58,281 bases of DNA from Membranihabitans marinus (GCF_021729155.1 NZ_JAJQYA010000033.1:1-58281), one strand, 5' to 3'. Counted from the stretch's first letter, positions 34,010 through 44,517 are shown. Notes: generated by a model from the letters alone, not told the origin. Numbers and translations: made by a program.

Positions 34010-35450
34010 TACGTGTATTTAATATTTCCATGAGTTCTTTTTTAGCCTCTTTGGGATTGCTTTTTCCTTTGGTGGCCTTCATGATTTCTCCCATAAAAAA
34101 TCCAAAAAGGTTTTTCTTTCCGTTTTGGTATTTTTTTAACTCATCGGGATTTTGGTCTAATATATCTAAAATAATTGATTTTAATGCAGTTAGGTCAAAA
34201 TCCTGGGCTAAATCCATTTCTTCCATTACCTGTTTGGCAGTTTTGTGTGGTTGTTCCAAAAGGTGAGGTAAGAGGTTTTGATAAGCAGAAGATACGGTGA
34301 TTTTCTTACTTTCTATCAGGGTCAAAAATTCTAAGATGCCTTCCTGAGATAGGGGATATTCCAAAAGATCATCTGTCCCTGTCTTTACATCTGGCAAATA
34401 TTTATTGACAATAAAATTGGCTATTGACTTGGGATCTATATTTGATTCCTGAATTAGGGAAAGAGTCAGATCAGCAATATCTTTGTATTCTATAAGAATA
34501 GTGGCATCGTATTCACTTAAATCGTATTCCGTTGTCAATTGATGAAAATAAGATTGCGGAAGTCTGCCCATATTGGATTTTACCGATTCGATCCAGTCGT
34601 CGGAAATGATGATGGGAGGTAGGTCGGGCTCTGGAAAATATCGATAATCATGGGCATTTTCTTTCACCCTTATGACGGTTAACTTCTGTGTCTTGAGATT
34701 GAAGTCCAGAGTCGATTGCTTTATTTCTTCTCCTTTCTTAAGGAGTTTTAACTGTCTTTTGAATTCCTGTTCCACTGCTTTCTTTGCGTTGGAAGCAGAA
34801 TTTATATTCTTTATTTCACATCTGGTATTGAGGACATCACTTCCCTTTTCCCGCAAGGACAAATTGACATCACATCTCATCGAACCCTCTTGCATCACTC
34901 CATCGGATACGTCGAGGTATCGAACCAATCTGCGCAAGGTGTTGATAAATTCTTCCACTTCGTCTCCATTCCTGAAATCGGGCTCTGTAACCATCTCCAA
35001 CAGGGGTACACCAGCTCTATTGTAATCCAGCATAGAATAATCTGGAGAGATATCGTGTACCGATTTTCCGGCATCTTCCTCCATATGGATATGATGAAGT
35101 CTGATGGTTTTGCCATTTTCTAGAGTAAACTTTCCACCCAGACAGACAGGATCACTGTCTTGAGTGATTTGATACCCCTTTGGTAGATCGGCGTAAAAAT
35201 AATTTTTACGATCAAAATAATTTCGTTGATTAATCTCACAGTCCAAAGCCAAACCCAGTCGAATGGCTTTTTCTATCTGCATTTTATTCATGACGGGAAG
35301 GGTGCCCGGCAATGCTAAACTGACTGGACTAATATGTTGGTTGGGTATATTGGTGTATTTCGCGGATTCAGGAGCAAATGCTTTGGCTTCTGTATTGAGC
35401 TGTATATGTACTTCCAGGCCAATAACGGCTTCTAAATTGGTTAAATCCAT
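34002..35450 (-). CDS. gatB: Aspartyl/glutamyl-tRNA amidotransferase subunit B
   Basis: The GatB subunit of the GatCAB complex transamidates misacylated Glu-tRNAGln (and Asp-tRNAAsn) in organisms lacking direct charging. GLEVHIQL is at about 10-17, and DRKNYFYADLPKGYQITQ, EDAGKS and SMRCDVN follow. The C-terminal helical YqeY-like tail (about 400-482) ends FFMGEIMKATKGKSNPKEA. At 482 residues it is normal length. gatA and gatC are not in this window. It overlaps merR by 8 bp, so the two are likely on one transcript. Confidence 0.95.
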   Translation of the reverse strand: MDLTNLEAVIGLEVHIQLNTEAKAFAPESAKYTNIPNQHISPVSLALPGTLPVMNKMQIEKAIRLGLALDCEINQRNYFDRKNYFYADLPKGYQITQDSDPVCLGGKFTLENGKTIRLHHIHMEEDAGKSVHDISPDYSMLDYNRAGVPLLEMVTEPDFRNGDEVEEFINTLRRLVRYLDVSDGVMQEGSMRCDVNLSLREKGSDVLNTRCEIKNINSASNAKKAVEQEFKRQLKLLKKGEEIKQSTLDFNLKTQKLTVIRVKENAHDYRYFPEPDLPPIIISDDWIESVKSNMGRLPQSYFHQLTTEYDLSEYDATILIEYKDIADLTLSLIQESNIDPKSIANFIVNKYLPDVKTGTDDLLEYPLSQEGILEFLTLIESKKITVSSAYQNLLPHLLEQPHKTAKQVMEEMDLAQDFDLTALKSIILDILDQNPDELKKYQNGKKNLFGFFMGEIMKATKGKSNPKEAKKELMEILNTRNG

Positions 35451-35538
35451 AGGTGTATAATAATGTTATTTTGCACGAAAGATACAAAAAATCAAACATC
35501 ATTTTGACTACCTAAATACTTTTATCTGGCAAACAATG

Positions 35539-35571
35539 ACAAAGAAAGCTCTTGAGTCTAACTTTCTTTGT
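35539..35571 (-). terminator. Possible terminator of the M23 peptidase gene
   Basis: ACAAAGAAAG (35539-35548) pairs perfectly with CTTTCTTTGT (35562-35571) around a 13-nt loop, in the gap between the M23 peptidase stop and gatB start. On the minus strand only a weak T-rich tail (CATTGTTTG) follows, so function as an intrinsic terminator is uncertain. Confidence 0.45.
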
Positions 35572-35597
35572 GGTTATCGCTTTTTTTTGGATTTATA

Positions 35598-36584
35598 TTA
35601 ATCCAATGACTTGTTGGATTCTGAAGCCATTTTAACCAATTGATCGTATTCTTCAGGACTCAAACCGTCCATTACAAATTGAATTGGATTCACTGCCTTG
35701 TCTTTGTATCTCACTTCGTAATGGAGATGAGGTGCAGTGGAAGAACCAGTGTCTCCGATCAATCCAAGCAATTCTCCTTTCTTCACCTTCTGACCTTTTT
35801 TGACATAGATCTCTTTCATGTGAGCATATAGGGTCTTGTAGTCGTATCCGTGGTCTATCATTACGTTGTAACCGTATCCAGTAGATCTTTTCTCTACCCT
35901 GATGACCGTACCATTTCCAGTGGCCTGGATTTTGGTGCCCGATGGTGCTGTGAAATCAATGCCTTCATGCATTTTGGCTATCTTGTGAATGGGGTGAAGT
36001 CTCATCCCAAATCCAGATAGATATTTTACTTTTCGCTTTAGTTTGTCCTCTTGTACTGGTTTGATAGAAGGTAGTGAATTGAGCATTTCTTCACGTTCTA
36101 TGGTCTTTTTTTCCAAATCGTCCAACTCCTTGGATTGCAATGTCAATTTTCTCGAAAGTTGATCTGCCTTATTTAAGGTTTCAATCAGGAGGTCTTTTGA
36201 GTTAAAATTAATTAATTCATTGTATTGCTGGTGTCCCCCAATACCTCCATTCCATACGTTGGCGTCCAAAGGTTCGGTACCAAATACAATTTCCTGAATA
36301 TTGGAATTGCGTTGGTGTAAGTTTTCTAAAACCGAACTCATTTTGCCCAATTGAGAATTTAATAGCTTGAATTTTATCTCCATTTGGGTCAGCTCTTTTT
36401 TTAATTCCTTTTCCTTAAAGTTAAGACTTGGAATAGAAGAACTCAAAAAGAAGAATGTGGCAAAGCCCAACACTATTGCCGATAATAGGAAACCAAGTGC
36501 TATGAAAATTTTTCGACTAAATGGTACTTTTACTTTCTCGTATCGCAGTGTATGCGGGTTAAAAACGAATTTCTCTTTACTCAT
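35598..36584 (-). CDS. M23-family (LytM-type) peptidase
   Basis: A cell-wall endopeptidase or its regulator, about 328 residues from ATG 36584 (MSKEKFVF). An upstream in-frame start at 36635 would add 17 residues of unlikely sequence. One membrane segment at about 26-50 anchors it in the inner membrane. A coiled coil (about 53-185) follows, then the LytM domain (about 200-300) with zinc motifs HEGIDF and HLHYEV and the core GYGYNVMIDHGYDYKTLYAHM. All expected metal ligands appear present. Divergent from alaS, an arrangement I recall as common in Bacteroidota. Confidence 0.9.
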   Translation of the reverse strand: MSKEKFVFNPHTLRYEKVKVPFSRKIFIALGFLLSAIVLGFATFFFLSSSIPSLNFKEKELKKELTQMEIKFKLLNSQLGKMSSVLENLHQRNSNIQEIVFGTEPLDANVWNGGIGGHQQYNELINFNSKDLLIETLNKADQLSRKLTLQSKELDDLEKKTIEREEMLNSLPSIKPVQEDKLKRKVKYLSGFGMRLHPIHKIAKMHEGIDFTAPSGTKIQATGNGTVIRVEKRSTGYGYNVMIDHGYDYKTLYAHMKEIYVKKGQKVKKGELLGLIGDTGSSTAPHLHYEVRYKDKAVNPIQFVMDGLSPEEYDQLVKMASESNKSLD

Positions 36585-36712
36585 TTGTGTACGTAATTTG
36601 GAATATAATAGTACATTTGAACCGCGAAGGTACAAAATTTTAATTTATCATTAAGCCTTTGGTAAACTTACGAAATAAATATTTATTTTTTTAAATATAA
36701 ATTTTACATTTT

Positions 36713-39358
36713 ATGCGATCTGTAGAAATACGGCAAAAATTTTTCGATTTTTTTAGTGACAAAGGTCATAAAATAGTTGCTTCGGCCCCCATTGTAAACA
36801 ATAGTGATCCCACTTTGATGTTTACCAATGCTGGAATGAACCAATTTAAGGATAATTTTTTAGGAACTAAAGAAATTATCCATTCTAGAGTAGCGGATAC
36901 TCAAAAGTGTTTGCGGGTTTCTGGTAAACACAACGATTTGGAAGAAGTTGGCCTCGATAGTTACCACCATACCATGTTTGAAATGTTGGGTAATTGGTCC
37001 TTTGGCGATTATTTTAAAAGTGAAGCCATAGATTGGGCTTGGGAATTGCTGACCAAAGTCTATGGATTAGATGGAAATCGATTGTACGCCACTATTTTCG
37101 AAGGAGCTAGTGAAGATGCATTGGAGAGAGATGTAGAAGCCTTTGATCTATGGAAAAAACATTTGCCTGAGGATCGCATATTGAATGGTTCTAAAAAAGA
37201 TAATTTCTGGGAAATGGGTGAGTCTGGTCCCTGTGGCCCCTGTTCAGAAATTCATATCGATTTGCGAAGTGAGGAGGAAAGAGCCGCCATCTCCGGTGCC
37301 GACTTGGTCAATCAAGATCACCCCCTAGTGATTGAAGTTTGGAATCTAGTCTTTATTCAATTCAATCGACTACTGTCTGGTCAACTCGAACCATTGCCGC
37401 AAAATCATGTGGATACCGGTATGGGATTTGAGCGATTGTGTATGGCTATTCAGGGAAAAAAATCAAATTATGAAACCGATGTATTTACTCCATTTATTCA
37501 TGAAATAGAGAAAATTACTGGTTTTACATATTCAAATCAATACAGTGAGGAGGCTAAAGTAGATACGAGTTTTCGAGTAGTTGTCGATCACATTAGAGCG
37601 GTTGCATTTACGATAGCCGATGGTCAGATCCCTGGCAATACTGGAGCTGGCTATGTGATTAGACGTATTTTGAGAAGAGCGGTTCGGTATTATTATACTT
37701 TTTTAAATTGGCAACAGCCATTGATGTATCAATTGATTCCGATGTTGGCTGATTATTTCGCCGATGTTTTCCCCGAATTGCAAGCCCAGAAAGACTTTGT
37801 GGCTAAGGTGATTTTGGAAGAAGAAAAGGGTTTTTTAAGAACACTGGAAGAGGGAATTCAGCGCTTCAATTTGTTAACTATTGAAAATAATCAAGTCGCC
37901 GGCGAGGATGCATTTACCCTATATGATACCTTTGGTTTTCCAATTGACTTAACGGCCCTTATGGCCAAAGAAAAGGGGTATACCGTTGATCTCGATGGTT
38001 TCAATACCGCACTCAGCCAGCAAAAAGAGCGGTCTAGGAAGGACGCCGTCCAACAGGTAGGAGATTGGAATATCGTATCCGATGTCAAATCTACGGTATT
38101 TAAGGGCTATGACCATGATTCTCTCGAAGGAGTAAAAGTGACCAGAATGAGGTCTGTTGCCAAAAAAGATAAAGAGATTCTCCAATTGGTATTGGACCAA
38201 ACTCCTTTCTATGCAGAAGGTGGAGGTCAAATCGGAGATAGAGGACGATTGACTTCGGCTAATGGCGAAGTGATTGCGGTTTTGAATACTTTGAGGGAAA
38301 ATGAATTGATCGTACATATCGTAGATCGGTTTCCTTCAGACGTACACGGAAGTTTAAAAGCCGAAATCGATGTCACTCGACGAAAAAGTATAGAAAATAA
38401 TCACTCTGCCACTCACTTATTGCATGCGGCTTTGAGACAAGTATTGGGTAGCCATGTACAGCAAAAAGGATCTTTGGTTACCGATAAATATCTGCGATTT
38501 GATTTTAGTCACTACGAAAAATTGTCGACTGAAGAATTGGCTCAGATAGAATCCATAGTTCAAGAAAAAATAACGGCCAACATCCCCCTTCAAGAAGATC
38601 GCAGTATACCTATTGCTGAGGCTCAGGCAAAAGGAGCTATGATGTTGTTTGGCGAGAAATACGGGGATACCGTTCGAATGATAACTTTTGAGGAAGATTA
38701 TTCAAGAGAATTGTGCGGAGGGTGTCACGTTGATGCTACCGGGAATTTGCAACTCTTTAGAATTACCTCTGAATCTGCTATTGCTGCAGGGATTCGAAGA
38801 ATAGAAGCGGTGACTGGGAGTGGAGCTATCCAATATGTAAATAATGAAATTGAGGAATTGAATAGTATTCGCGCCCTGTTTAAAAATACTGTCGGCCTTC
38901 CCGGTCAAATTCAAAAATTGCAAGAGGAAAACAAAGGACTTCAAAAGTCGTTAGAAGAGCTAAAGTTGGAAGGCAGTAAACAGCTTAAAACAGAATTGGT
39001 CAACAAATTGGAAGCCCATAATGACGTAATGTTATTGGCCGAGTGCACCGATGGAATGGACGGTAAAATATTGAAAAACATGGTTTTTGAAATAGCCCAA
39101 CTTCATCCATCATCCATTATTGTAATGGGAGATCGCTCTGAAACTTCGGCTCAAATATTAATTTATATAGATAAAGAATTGGTTTCTAAGTACGAACTCA
39201 ACGCTGGATCTTTGATTCGATCTATTTCATCCTATATTAAGGGTGGAGGCGGAGGACAAGCCTTTTTCGCTACAGCTGGAGGAAAAAATCCAGATGGTGT
39301 AGCAGAGGCTGTTCAACATATTAAAGATGATATTTTGACTAAAATAAAAGCGGTTTAA
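36713..39358 (+). CDS. alaS: Alanyl-tRNA synthetase
   Basis: Charges tRNA-Ala. The 881-residue protein has the class II core at the N-terminus (FTNAGMNQFKDNFLG, GPCGPCSEIH), a tRNA-recognition domain with DTFGFPIDLT, and the editing domain with the zinc motif HSATHLLH plus downstream CGGCH. The C-terminal oligomerisation/DHHA1 domain ends GGGGGQAFFATAGGKNPDG. Length is normal. It lies 3 bp before a small membrane-protein gene that runs into a Gfo/Idh gene, suggesting one transcript. The start ATG at 36713 leaves a 128-bp region shared with the divergent M23 gene. Confidence 0.97.
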   Translation: MRSVEIRQKFFDFFSDKGHKIVASAPIVNNSDPTLMFTNAGMNQFKDNFLGTKEIIHSRVADTQKCLRVSGKHNDLEEVGLDSYHHTMFEMLGNWSFGDYFKSEAIDWAWELLTKVYGLDGNRLYATIFEGASEDALERDVEAFDLWKKHLPEDRILNGSKKDNFWEMGESGPCGPCSEIHIDLRSEEERAAISGADLVNQDHPLVIEVWNLVFIQFNRLLSGQLEPLPQNHVDTGMGFERLCMAIQGKKSNYETDVFTPFIHEIEKITGFTYSNQYSEEAKVDTSFRVVVDHIRAVAFTIADGQIPGNTGAGYVIRRILRRAVRYYYTFLNWQQPLMYQLIPMLADYFADVFPELQAQKDFVAKVILEEEKGFLRTLEEGIQRFNLLTIENNQVAGEDAFTLYDTFGFPIDLTALMAKEKGYTVDLDGFNTALSQQKERSRKDAVQQVGDWNIVSDVKSTVFKGYDHDSLEGVKVTRMRSVAKKDKEILQLVLDQTPFYAEGGGQIGDRGRLTSANGEVIAVLNTLRENELIVHIVDRFPSDVHGSLKAEIDVTRRKSIENNHSATHLLHAALRQVLGSHVQQKGSLVTDKYLRFDFSHYEKLSTEELAQIESIVQEKITANIPLQEDRSIPIAEAQAKGAMMLFGEKYGDTVRMITFEEDYSRELCGGCHVDATGNLQLFRITSESAIAAGIRRIEAVTGSGAIQYVNNEIEELNSIRALFKNTVGLPGQIQKLQEENKGLQKSLEELKLEGSKQLKTELVNKLEAHNDVMLLAECTDGMDGKILKNMVFEIAQLHPSSIIVMGDRSETSAQILIYIDKELVSKYELNAGSLIRSISSYIKGGGGGQAFFATAGGKNPDGVAEAVQHIKDDILTKIKAV

Positions 39359-39361
39359 GAT

Positions 39362-39658
39362 ATGGCGTTTTCATATTTTTATACCATCGTTTTCTTAGTG
39401 GCCTGTCTGGTCTTCTTGAATATAATCAATCGGATAATATTTATGCGTTTCGTAAAACTCCTGCCCGATACCGGTCGAAAGTGGACGGTAAAGGATGTTA
39501 TTCAAGACGATATTTTTAATAATTTGGTTAAGTCATTGAATGCGGAATCCAAGAAAAAAGCTACTGCCTTGAGACAGCGATTAAAACAAGTCATTATTGC
39601 TTCTTTTTTTGTTATTTTACTTTTGATTGTGGTAGCCATTCTTTCATTTATTAAGTGA
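39362..39658 (+). CDS. Small two-helix membrane protein
   Basis: A 98-residue protein of unknown function. Membrane segments lie at about 5-28 (YFYTIVFLVACLVFLNIINRI) and 75-96 (VIIASFFVILLLIVVAILSF). Between them is a charged loop with DTGRKWTVKDVIQDDIF and KKKATALRQRLKQ, giving a hairpin with both ends on the same side. It starts 3 bp after alaS and ends 2 bp before the next gene, so it is clearly part of that operon. I do not recognise the family. Confidence 0.7.
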   Translation: MAFSYFYTIVFLVACLVFLNIINRIIFMRFVKLLPDTGRKWTVKDVIQDDIFNNLVKSLNAESKKKATALRQRLKQVIIASFFVILLLIVVAILSFIK

Positions 39659-39660
39659 TT

Positions 39661-40638
39661 ATGAAAATAGGAATAATTGGTGTAGGTCATTTGGGCAAGA
39701 TTCATATTAAGTGCATCCAACAAATAGAAGCTTTCTCTATAGTAGGGGTGTACGATAACGATACTTCGTTGTTGGAGCGCGTATCTGATGATTTCAAGGT
39801 AAATGCCTTTGATTCTTTGCAAGATTTGCTATCCGCAGTGGAGGTGGTAAGCATTGTGACACCGACCCAAACCCATTTTGACATTGCTGTAGAAGCGATT
39901 CGTCATGGCAAACACGTATTCATTGAAAAACCAGTAACCCCATCGTCTCAAGAAGCGAAAGAATTGATGACCTTGGCCGAAAAACATAAAGTAAGGGTAC
40001 AAGTCGGCCATGTTGAGCGATTTAATCCTGCCTTATTGGCTTTGAAAGATGAAATCATTCGACCCGCTTTTATCGAAGTGCATCGATTGGCCAATTTTAA
40101 TCCGAGAAGTACCGATGTATCTGTAGTGCAGGATTTGATGATTCACGATATCGATATAATGTTGCATTTTGTTCAATCAAAGGTCAGAGATGTCAGGGCC
40201 AATGGGGTGAAAATCATCAGTGATCACCCTGATATATGCAACGCCAGAATTGAGTTTGAAAACGGTGCTGTTGCCAATTTGACAGCTTCTAGAATGTCAA
40301 TTAACAATATGCGTAAAATGCGTATGTTCCAACCCGATGCTTATATATCACTGGATTTTTTGGAGAAAAAATCTCAGGTTATTCGCATAGGTGATGAGGA
40401 ATCAGAGAATGCTATGCCTTTGGAATTTAACGATCAAAAGAAATGGATAACTATTCGCGATGTAGCTGGACCTCAAATCAATGCCATTAAACAAGAATTT
40501 GAATCCTTTTATGATGCGATAGCACATAATCAGTCCGTTCTTGTGTCTCTTGCCGATGGAATGAGAGCTGTTGAAGTGGCAGAGAAAATTGAGGCCGCGG
40601 TAAAGGCCCAGGGAGACATTAAAGAATTTGTGATCTAA
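39661..40638 (+). CDS. Gfo/Idh/MocA-family oxidoreductase
   Basis: A 325-residue NAD(P)-dependent dehydrogenase. The Rossmann start is MKIGIIGVGHLGKIHIKCI, SIVTPTQTHFDIAVEAIRHGKHVFIEKPV carries the conserved EKP motif, and the C-terminal half has the substrate domain with QDLMIHDIDIMLHF. ATG 39661 is chosen over GTG 39655, which overlaps the previous stop. These enzymes act on sugars or nucleotide sugars; position before a sugar-phosphate transferase suggests a role in cell-surface glycan precursor synthesis, which is inference. Confidence 0.88.
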   Translation: MKIGIIGVGHLGKIHIKCIQQIEAFSIVGVYDNDTSLLERVSDDFKVNAFDSLQDLLSAVEVVSIVTPTQTHFDIAVEAIRHGKHVFIEKPVTPSSQEAKELMTLAEKHKVRVQVGHVERFNPALLALKDEIIRPAFIEVHRLANFNPRSTDVSVVQDLMIHDIDIMLHFVQSKVRDVRANGVKIISDHPDICNARIEFENGAVANLTASRMSINNMRKMRMFQPDAYISLDFLEKKSQVIRIGDEESENAMPLEFNDQKKWITIRDVAGPQINAIKQEFESFYDAIAHNQSVLVSLADGMRAVEVAEKIEAAVKAQGDIKEFVI

Positions 40639-40652
40639 TTTCAAACCATTCA

Positions 40653-42062
40653 ATGCATATACGCGCTCGTAAAAAATCACTATACCTCTACATTTTGGGA
40701 GACTTTCTCGCTGCTTCCATCGTTTGGTTGTGTTTTAATTCTCGATTTTTTACTGAGGCTGGATACGATGTGAATTCAAGTCCACTGGCAGAAATTCAAA
40801 ATTATCTGGAACTCTTGTATATTCCCGTGTTTTGGATTTTATTTTATTTGTTTTTTGATGAATACCAAGACCCCTATCGCAAGTCTAGGTTTCTGACCTT
40901 ATCCCGCACTTTTCTTCATACCATACTCGGTGTGGCTTTACTGTATTGGTCTAAATCGTTTTCCGAAATCTTGGTTCATGACAATGTTTTATATTATTAT
41001 TTTATTTTCCATTTTATAGCCATTGCTTTTATTCGAATTTTGCATTTGACCCTAACTCATGATCAAGTTCAGCGCGGAGATGTGGCCTTTAATACCCTAT
41101 TGATCGGCAGCAACCAAAAAGCATTTGCCCTGTATCAAGAGATTACCAATCGGAAAGAAAAATTGGGTTACAATATTTTGGGCTATGTGGGTATAAACGG
41201 GAGTGAGAGTGTAGAATTGACCTCTGTTCTGAATAAAATAGGAAAGATAGAGAATGTTGAATCCATAATTCAAGAATACGAGATTGAGGAAGTCTTGATA
41301 GCCATCGAAGAGGAAGAACACCCCCAATTGCGAAAGGTGATGAATGGGCTTTTTGATCTCAAGCGCAAACTATTTATTAAGATTATTCCCGATCTATATG
41401 ATATATTATTGGGCAAGGTTAAGATGAATTTTGTATACGGGGCCATCCTCATCGAGATTGAGCGAGAAATTATGCCGCGCTGGCAAAGGATATTGAAGAG
41501 ACTTTTTGATATTTTGGTTTCATTTCTTTTTATAACGGTATTTTGGTGGTTGTATTTATATATTGCCATCCGGGTAAAATTGTCTTCTCCTGGTCCTATC
41601 TTTTATCAGCAGGAGAGAATCGGATTATTGGGCAAACCATTTATAATATTCAAATTTAGATCGATGTATGTCGATGCCGAAAAAGACGGTCCCAAATTAT
41701 CCTATGAGGGAGATGATCGATGCACCAAATGGGGGGCTATAATGCGAAAGTGGCGGATAGATGAATTGCCTCAGTTTTGGAATGTGATCAAAGGGGAGAT
41801 GTCATTGGTTGGTCCTCGCCCTGAGCGGGCCTATTTTATAGAAAAAATTACTGAAGTGGCTCCTCATTATCGGCACTTATTGCGTATTAAACCTGGGATT
41901 ACTTCATGGGGCCAGGTAAAATACGGATATGCATCTACAGTGGAAGAAATGACCCAGCGTTTAAAGTACGATATATTATATGTAGAGAATCGATCCTTTG
42001 CTTTGGACTTGAAGATTTTGTTTTATACCCTATTGGTTTTAATAAAAGGATCAGGCAAATAG
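40653..42062 (+). CDS. Polyprenyl-phosphate sugar phosphotransferase
   Basis: A 469-residue membrane enzyme of the WcaJ/undecaprenyl-phosphate glycosylphosphotransferase family, which starts surface polysaccharide repeats by loading a sugar-1-phosphate onto undecaprenyl phosphate. Four N-terminal membrane segments (about 8-135) and a CoA-binding-like domain (about 140-250) precede a further membrane segment (about 285-310). The catalytic domain has SPGPIFYQQERIG, FKFRSM, WRIDELPQFWNV and SLVGPRPE. It begins 14 bp after the Gfo/Idh gene, extending the alaS operon. Which sugar it transfers is unknown. Confidence 0.92.
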   Translation: MHIRARKKSLYLYILGDFLAASIVWLCFNSRFFTEAGYDVNSSPLAEIQNYLELLYIPVFWILFYLFFDEYQDPYRKSRFLTLSRTFLHTILGVALLYWSKSFSEILVHDNVLYYYFIFHFIAIAFIRILHLTLTHDQVQRGDVAFNTLLIGSNQKAFALYQEITNRKEKLGYNILGYVGINGSESVELTSVLNKIGKIENVESIIQEYEIEEVLIAIEEEEHPQLRKVMNGLFDLKRKLFIKIIPDLYDILLGKVKMNFVYGAILIEIEREIMPRWQRILKRLFDILVSFLFITVFWWLYLYIAIRVKLSSPGPIFYQQERIGLLGKPFIIFKFRSMYVDAEKDGPKLSYEGDDRCTKWGAIMRKWRIDELPQFWNVIKGEMSLVGPRPERAYFIEKITEVAPHYRHLLRIKPGITSWGQVKYGYASTVEEMTQRLKYDILYVENRSFALDLKILFYTLLVLIKGSGK

Positions 42063-42138
42063 TGACATTATAGTAAAAAGTAATATATTAGTGTTTTAAA
42101 GGGTTTCAAAATACTCTAATACCGGTTAAAAGAAAACA

Positions 42139-44517
42139 ATGAAAGCTGCAAAGGATGTTCTGCTTCTTCTAATTCCCATGTTGATTTTTCAAATTACTTT
42201 CGCTCAAAATCAACCCTATTCAAGAATTATCGTCAATAATTTAGATGTTTTTCCCTACCAGAATCAACTGTCTATGGATCATATGCATAGCCATGGGGAT
42301 TCCACGATATTGGAACTTTCTCAAACTGACATCGATAAGTTAATACAATATCAGGTTCCATTTTCGGTATTGGTTTCCGATTTGGAGGCATATTATCAAA
42401 ACCAGAATCAAGAATTAAATCCCCGTTCTTTGGAGACCTATTGCGAAAATCTAGCAGATGCACCTAAGAATTTTAAATTGGGCTCTATGGGTGGTTATTT
42501 AACCTATGAGGAAATTCAATCTGAGTTGAGGTCGATGCGCAGTAAATATCCCCATTTAATATCAGAAATAAAATCGATAAATCAATTTAAAACCTATGAG
42601 GGCAACACCATCGATTATGTGGTCATAGGAAATGGTCAGGTTTCTAACTCCAATAAACCCAATCTATTGTATACGGCGCTTCATCATGCACGCGAACCCC
42701 TGAGTATGCAGCAGATGATTTACTATATGTGGTATTTGTTGGAGAATTATGAAAATGATGACAAGGTGGGGCAGATCATCGATTACTCCAATTTGTATTT
42801 TATCCCTTGTGTCAATCCCGATGGCTATATATACAACCAGTCCGTAGCTCCAGCAGGTGGAGGTATGTGGAGAAAAAATAGACGACCAATATCGAGTCAA
42901 CATATCGGAGTAGACCTCAATAGAAATTATGGATATGAGTGGGGATATGACAACGATGGCTCGTCTGGCGATCCCGGTTCTGAAATATATAGAGGGCCTT
43001 CGCCTTTTTCCGAAGTAGAAACACAGGCGATTAAATGGTTTTGTGAAAATATAGATTTCGATCTCGCACTAAATTATCACGGATTTGGAGATTTTTTAAT
43101 CTATCCGTGGGGATATAATGGTCAATCTAGTGCATCGAGTACTACCTATAAGTCATTGGCCAAGGCCTTGACCTTTAATAAGCGAATCCTATATGGAACT
43201 TCGAACGAAACCGTGTTGTACAATACCAATGGAGATAGTGATGACTGGATGTATGGTGAGACCCAAACCAAACAAAGGATAATGTCAATGACTCCAGAAG
43301 TGGGGCCCGCTCATTTTGGTTTTTGGCCTCCGAAGAATATGATTGTGGAGTTGTGTAAAAGAGAGTTGGATCAAAACATGTCTTTGGCTATAGCGGCCCA
43401 ACGTTTTGTGATCATCGAACAGACCAGTGAGCCCATCGTTACAGAGAATCATTTTAAACACACTTTTTATATGTATTTGTTAGGGGTGGACAATGCGGCA
43501 GTACAAAGCATTATTACTCCAATATCAGATAATATTGTCAATTATCAGGAGTCCATTTATATTGTAGGTAAGACTTCTTCGGAAGAATATGAAATTGATT
43601 TCACTCTAGACAACCATCTTCAAAATGGAGAAATTATACAATTTGCACTCTCGATGACCAATGGAGTAATGTCCCAGGTGGATACCGTAACTTATATATA
43701 CAGCAGTCAAGCTGATCCCATCTTGGTTTTGGAAGACAATTTGGATTTCACGAATTGGACGAGGTCGGGTAAAAATCAATGGGGAGAAATCAGTTCCGAA
43801 TACTTTACGGCCCCTTCAAGTATTACCGACTCTCCCAATGGCAATTATTTTCCCAATACCATCAATACCTTGGAAAGTGAGCAAGCATTTGATATCCCCA
43901 ATGAAGACGAAGTGTATTTGACCTATAGAATCAAATGGGATATTGTGTCTAATATAGATTATGCGAGGTTGTTGATCAGCACAGATAAGATCAATTATCA
44001 ACCATTATGTGGTCGATATACTACTGGGTTTTATGAGTACGGTAGTGACTTATTTCCCGCTTATACTGGGGAGCAAAATGAATGGTTAAATGAATATATA
44101 TCGCTTAAGGAATACCAAGGGCAAAAAGTATATTTTAAATGGGAATTGGTCTCAAATTCTGGGATTACTGCAGATGGAATATATGTAGATGATATGAAAA
44201 TCAATTATTCTTCTACCTTGACAGCCCAGTCTCCAGAGATAATAGAGACGGTAGCCGTTCATGCTTATCCCAATCCGGCATCTTCTCAGTCCAATGTGAC
44301 CATTACTTTCGATAGAAAGGGAATGGACTACGATTTTGATCGATATGTCGTTAGAGATATTTTGGGAAGAGAAATAATGTCTCAAAAATATGAGGGAGGA
44401 TTGGGACAGGATGAATTTACTATTCCCAGCCAGAATTGGTCAGCCGGACTTTATTTTTTCTATTTCGAATCCAATCGAACAATGAGTCAGCCAATAAAAA
44501 TAGTCATAGCCGAATAA
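42139..44517 (+). CDS. Secreted M14 zinc carboxypeptidase with T9SS signal
   Basis: A 792-residue exported peptidase. A signal peptide covers 1-23 (ending FAQN). A prodomain is followed by the M14 catalytic domain (about 120-400): zinc ligands His183 and Glu186 in HAREP, His314 in NYHGFGD, catalytic Glu387 in TPEVGP, plus NPDGY and DLNRNYGYEWG. A beta-rich module follows (about 520-690, opening LVLEDNLDFTNW). The last ~85 residues (VHAYPNPASSQ, DILGREIMSQ and SAGLYFFYF) form a type A T9SS sorting domain. It probably acts on proteins or peptides outside the cell. Confidence 0.92.
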   Translation: MKAAKDVLLLLIPMLIFQITFAQNQPYSRIIVNNLDVFPYQNQLSMDHMHSHGDSTILELSQTDIDKLIQYQVPFSVLVSDLEAYYQNQNQELNPRSLETYCENLADAPKNFKLGSMGGYLTYEEIQSELRSMRSKYPHLISEIKSINQFKTYEGNTIDYVVIGNGQVSNSNKPNLLYTALHHAREPLSMQQMIYYMWYLLENYENDDKVGQIIDYSNLYFIPCVNPDGYIYNQSVAPAGGGMWRKNRRPISSQHIGVDLNRNYGYEWGYDNDGSSGDPGSEIYRGPSPFSEVETQAIKWFCENIDFDLALNYHGFGDFLIYPWGYNGQSSASSTTYKSLAKALTFNKRILYGTSNETVLYNTNGDSDDWMYGETQTKQRIMSMTPEVGPAHFGFWPPKNMIVELCKRELDQNMSLAIAAQRFVIIEQTSEPIVTENHFKHTFYMYLLGVDNAAVQSIITPISDNIVNYQESIYIVGKTSSEEYEIDFTLDNHLQNGEIIQFALSMTNGVMSQVDTVTYIYSSQADPILVLEDNLDFTNWTRSGKNQWGEISSEYFTAPSSITDSPNGNYFPNTINTLESEQAFDIPNEDEVYLTYRIKWDIVSNIDYARLLISTDKINYQPLCGRYTTGFYEYGSDLFPAYTGEQNEWLNEYISLKEYQGQKVYFKWELVSNSGITADGIYVDDMKINYSSTLTAQSPEIIETVAVHAYPNPASSQSNVTITFDRKGMDYDFDRYVVRDILGREIMSQKYEGGLGQDEFTIPSQNWSAGLYFFYFESNRTMSQPIKIVIAE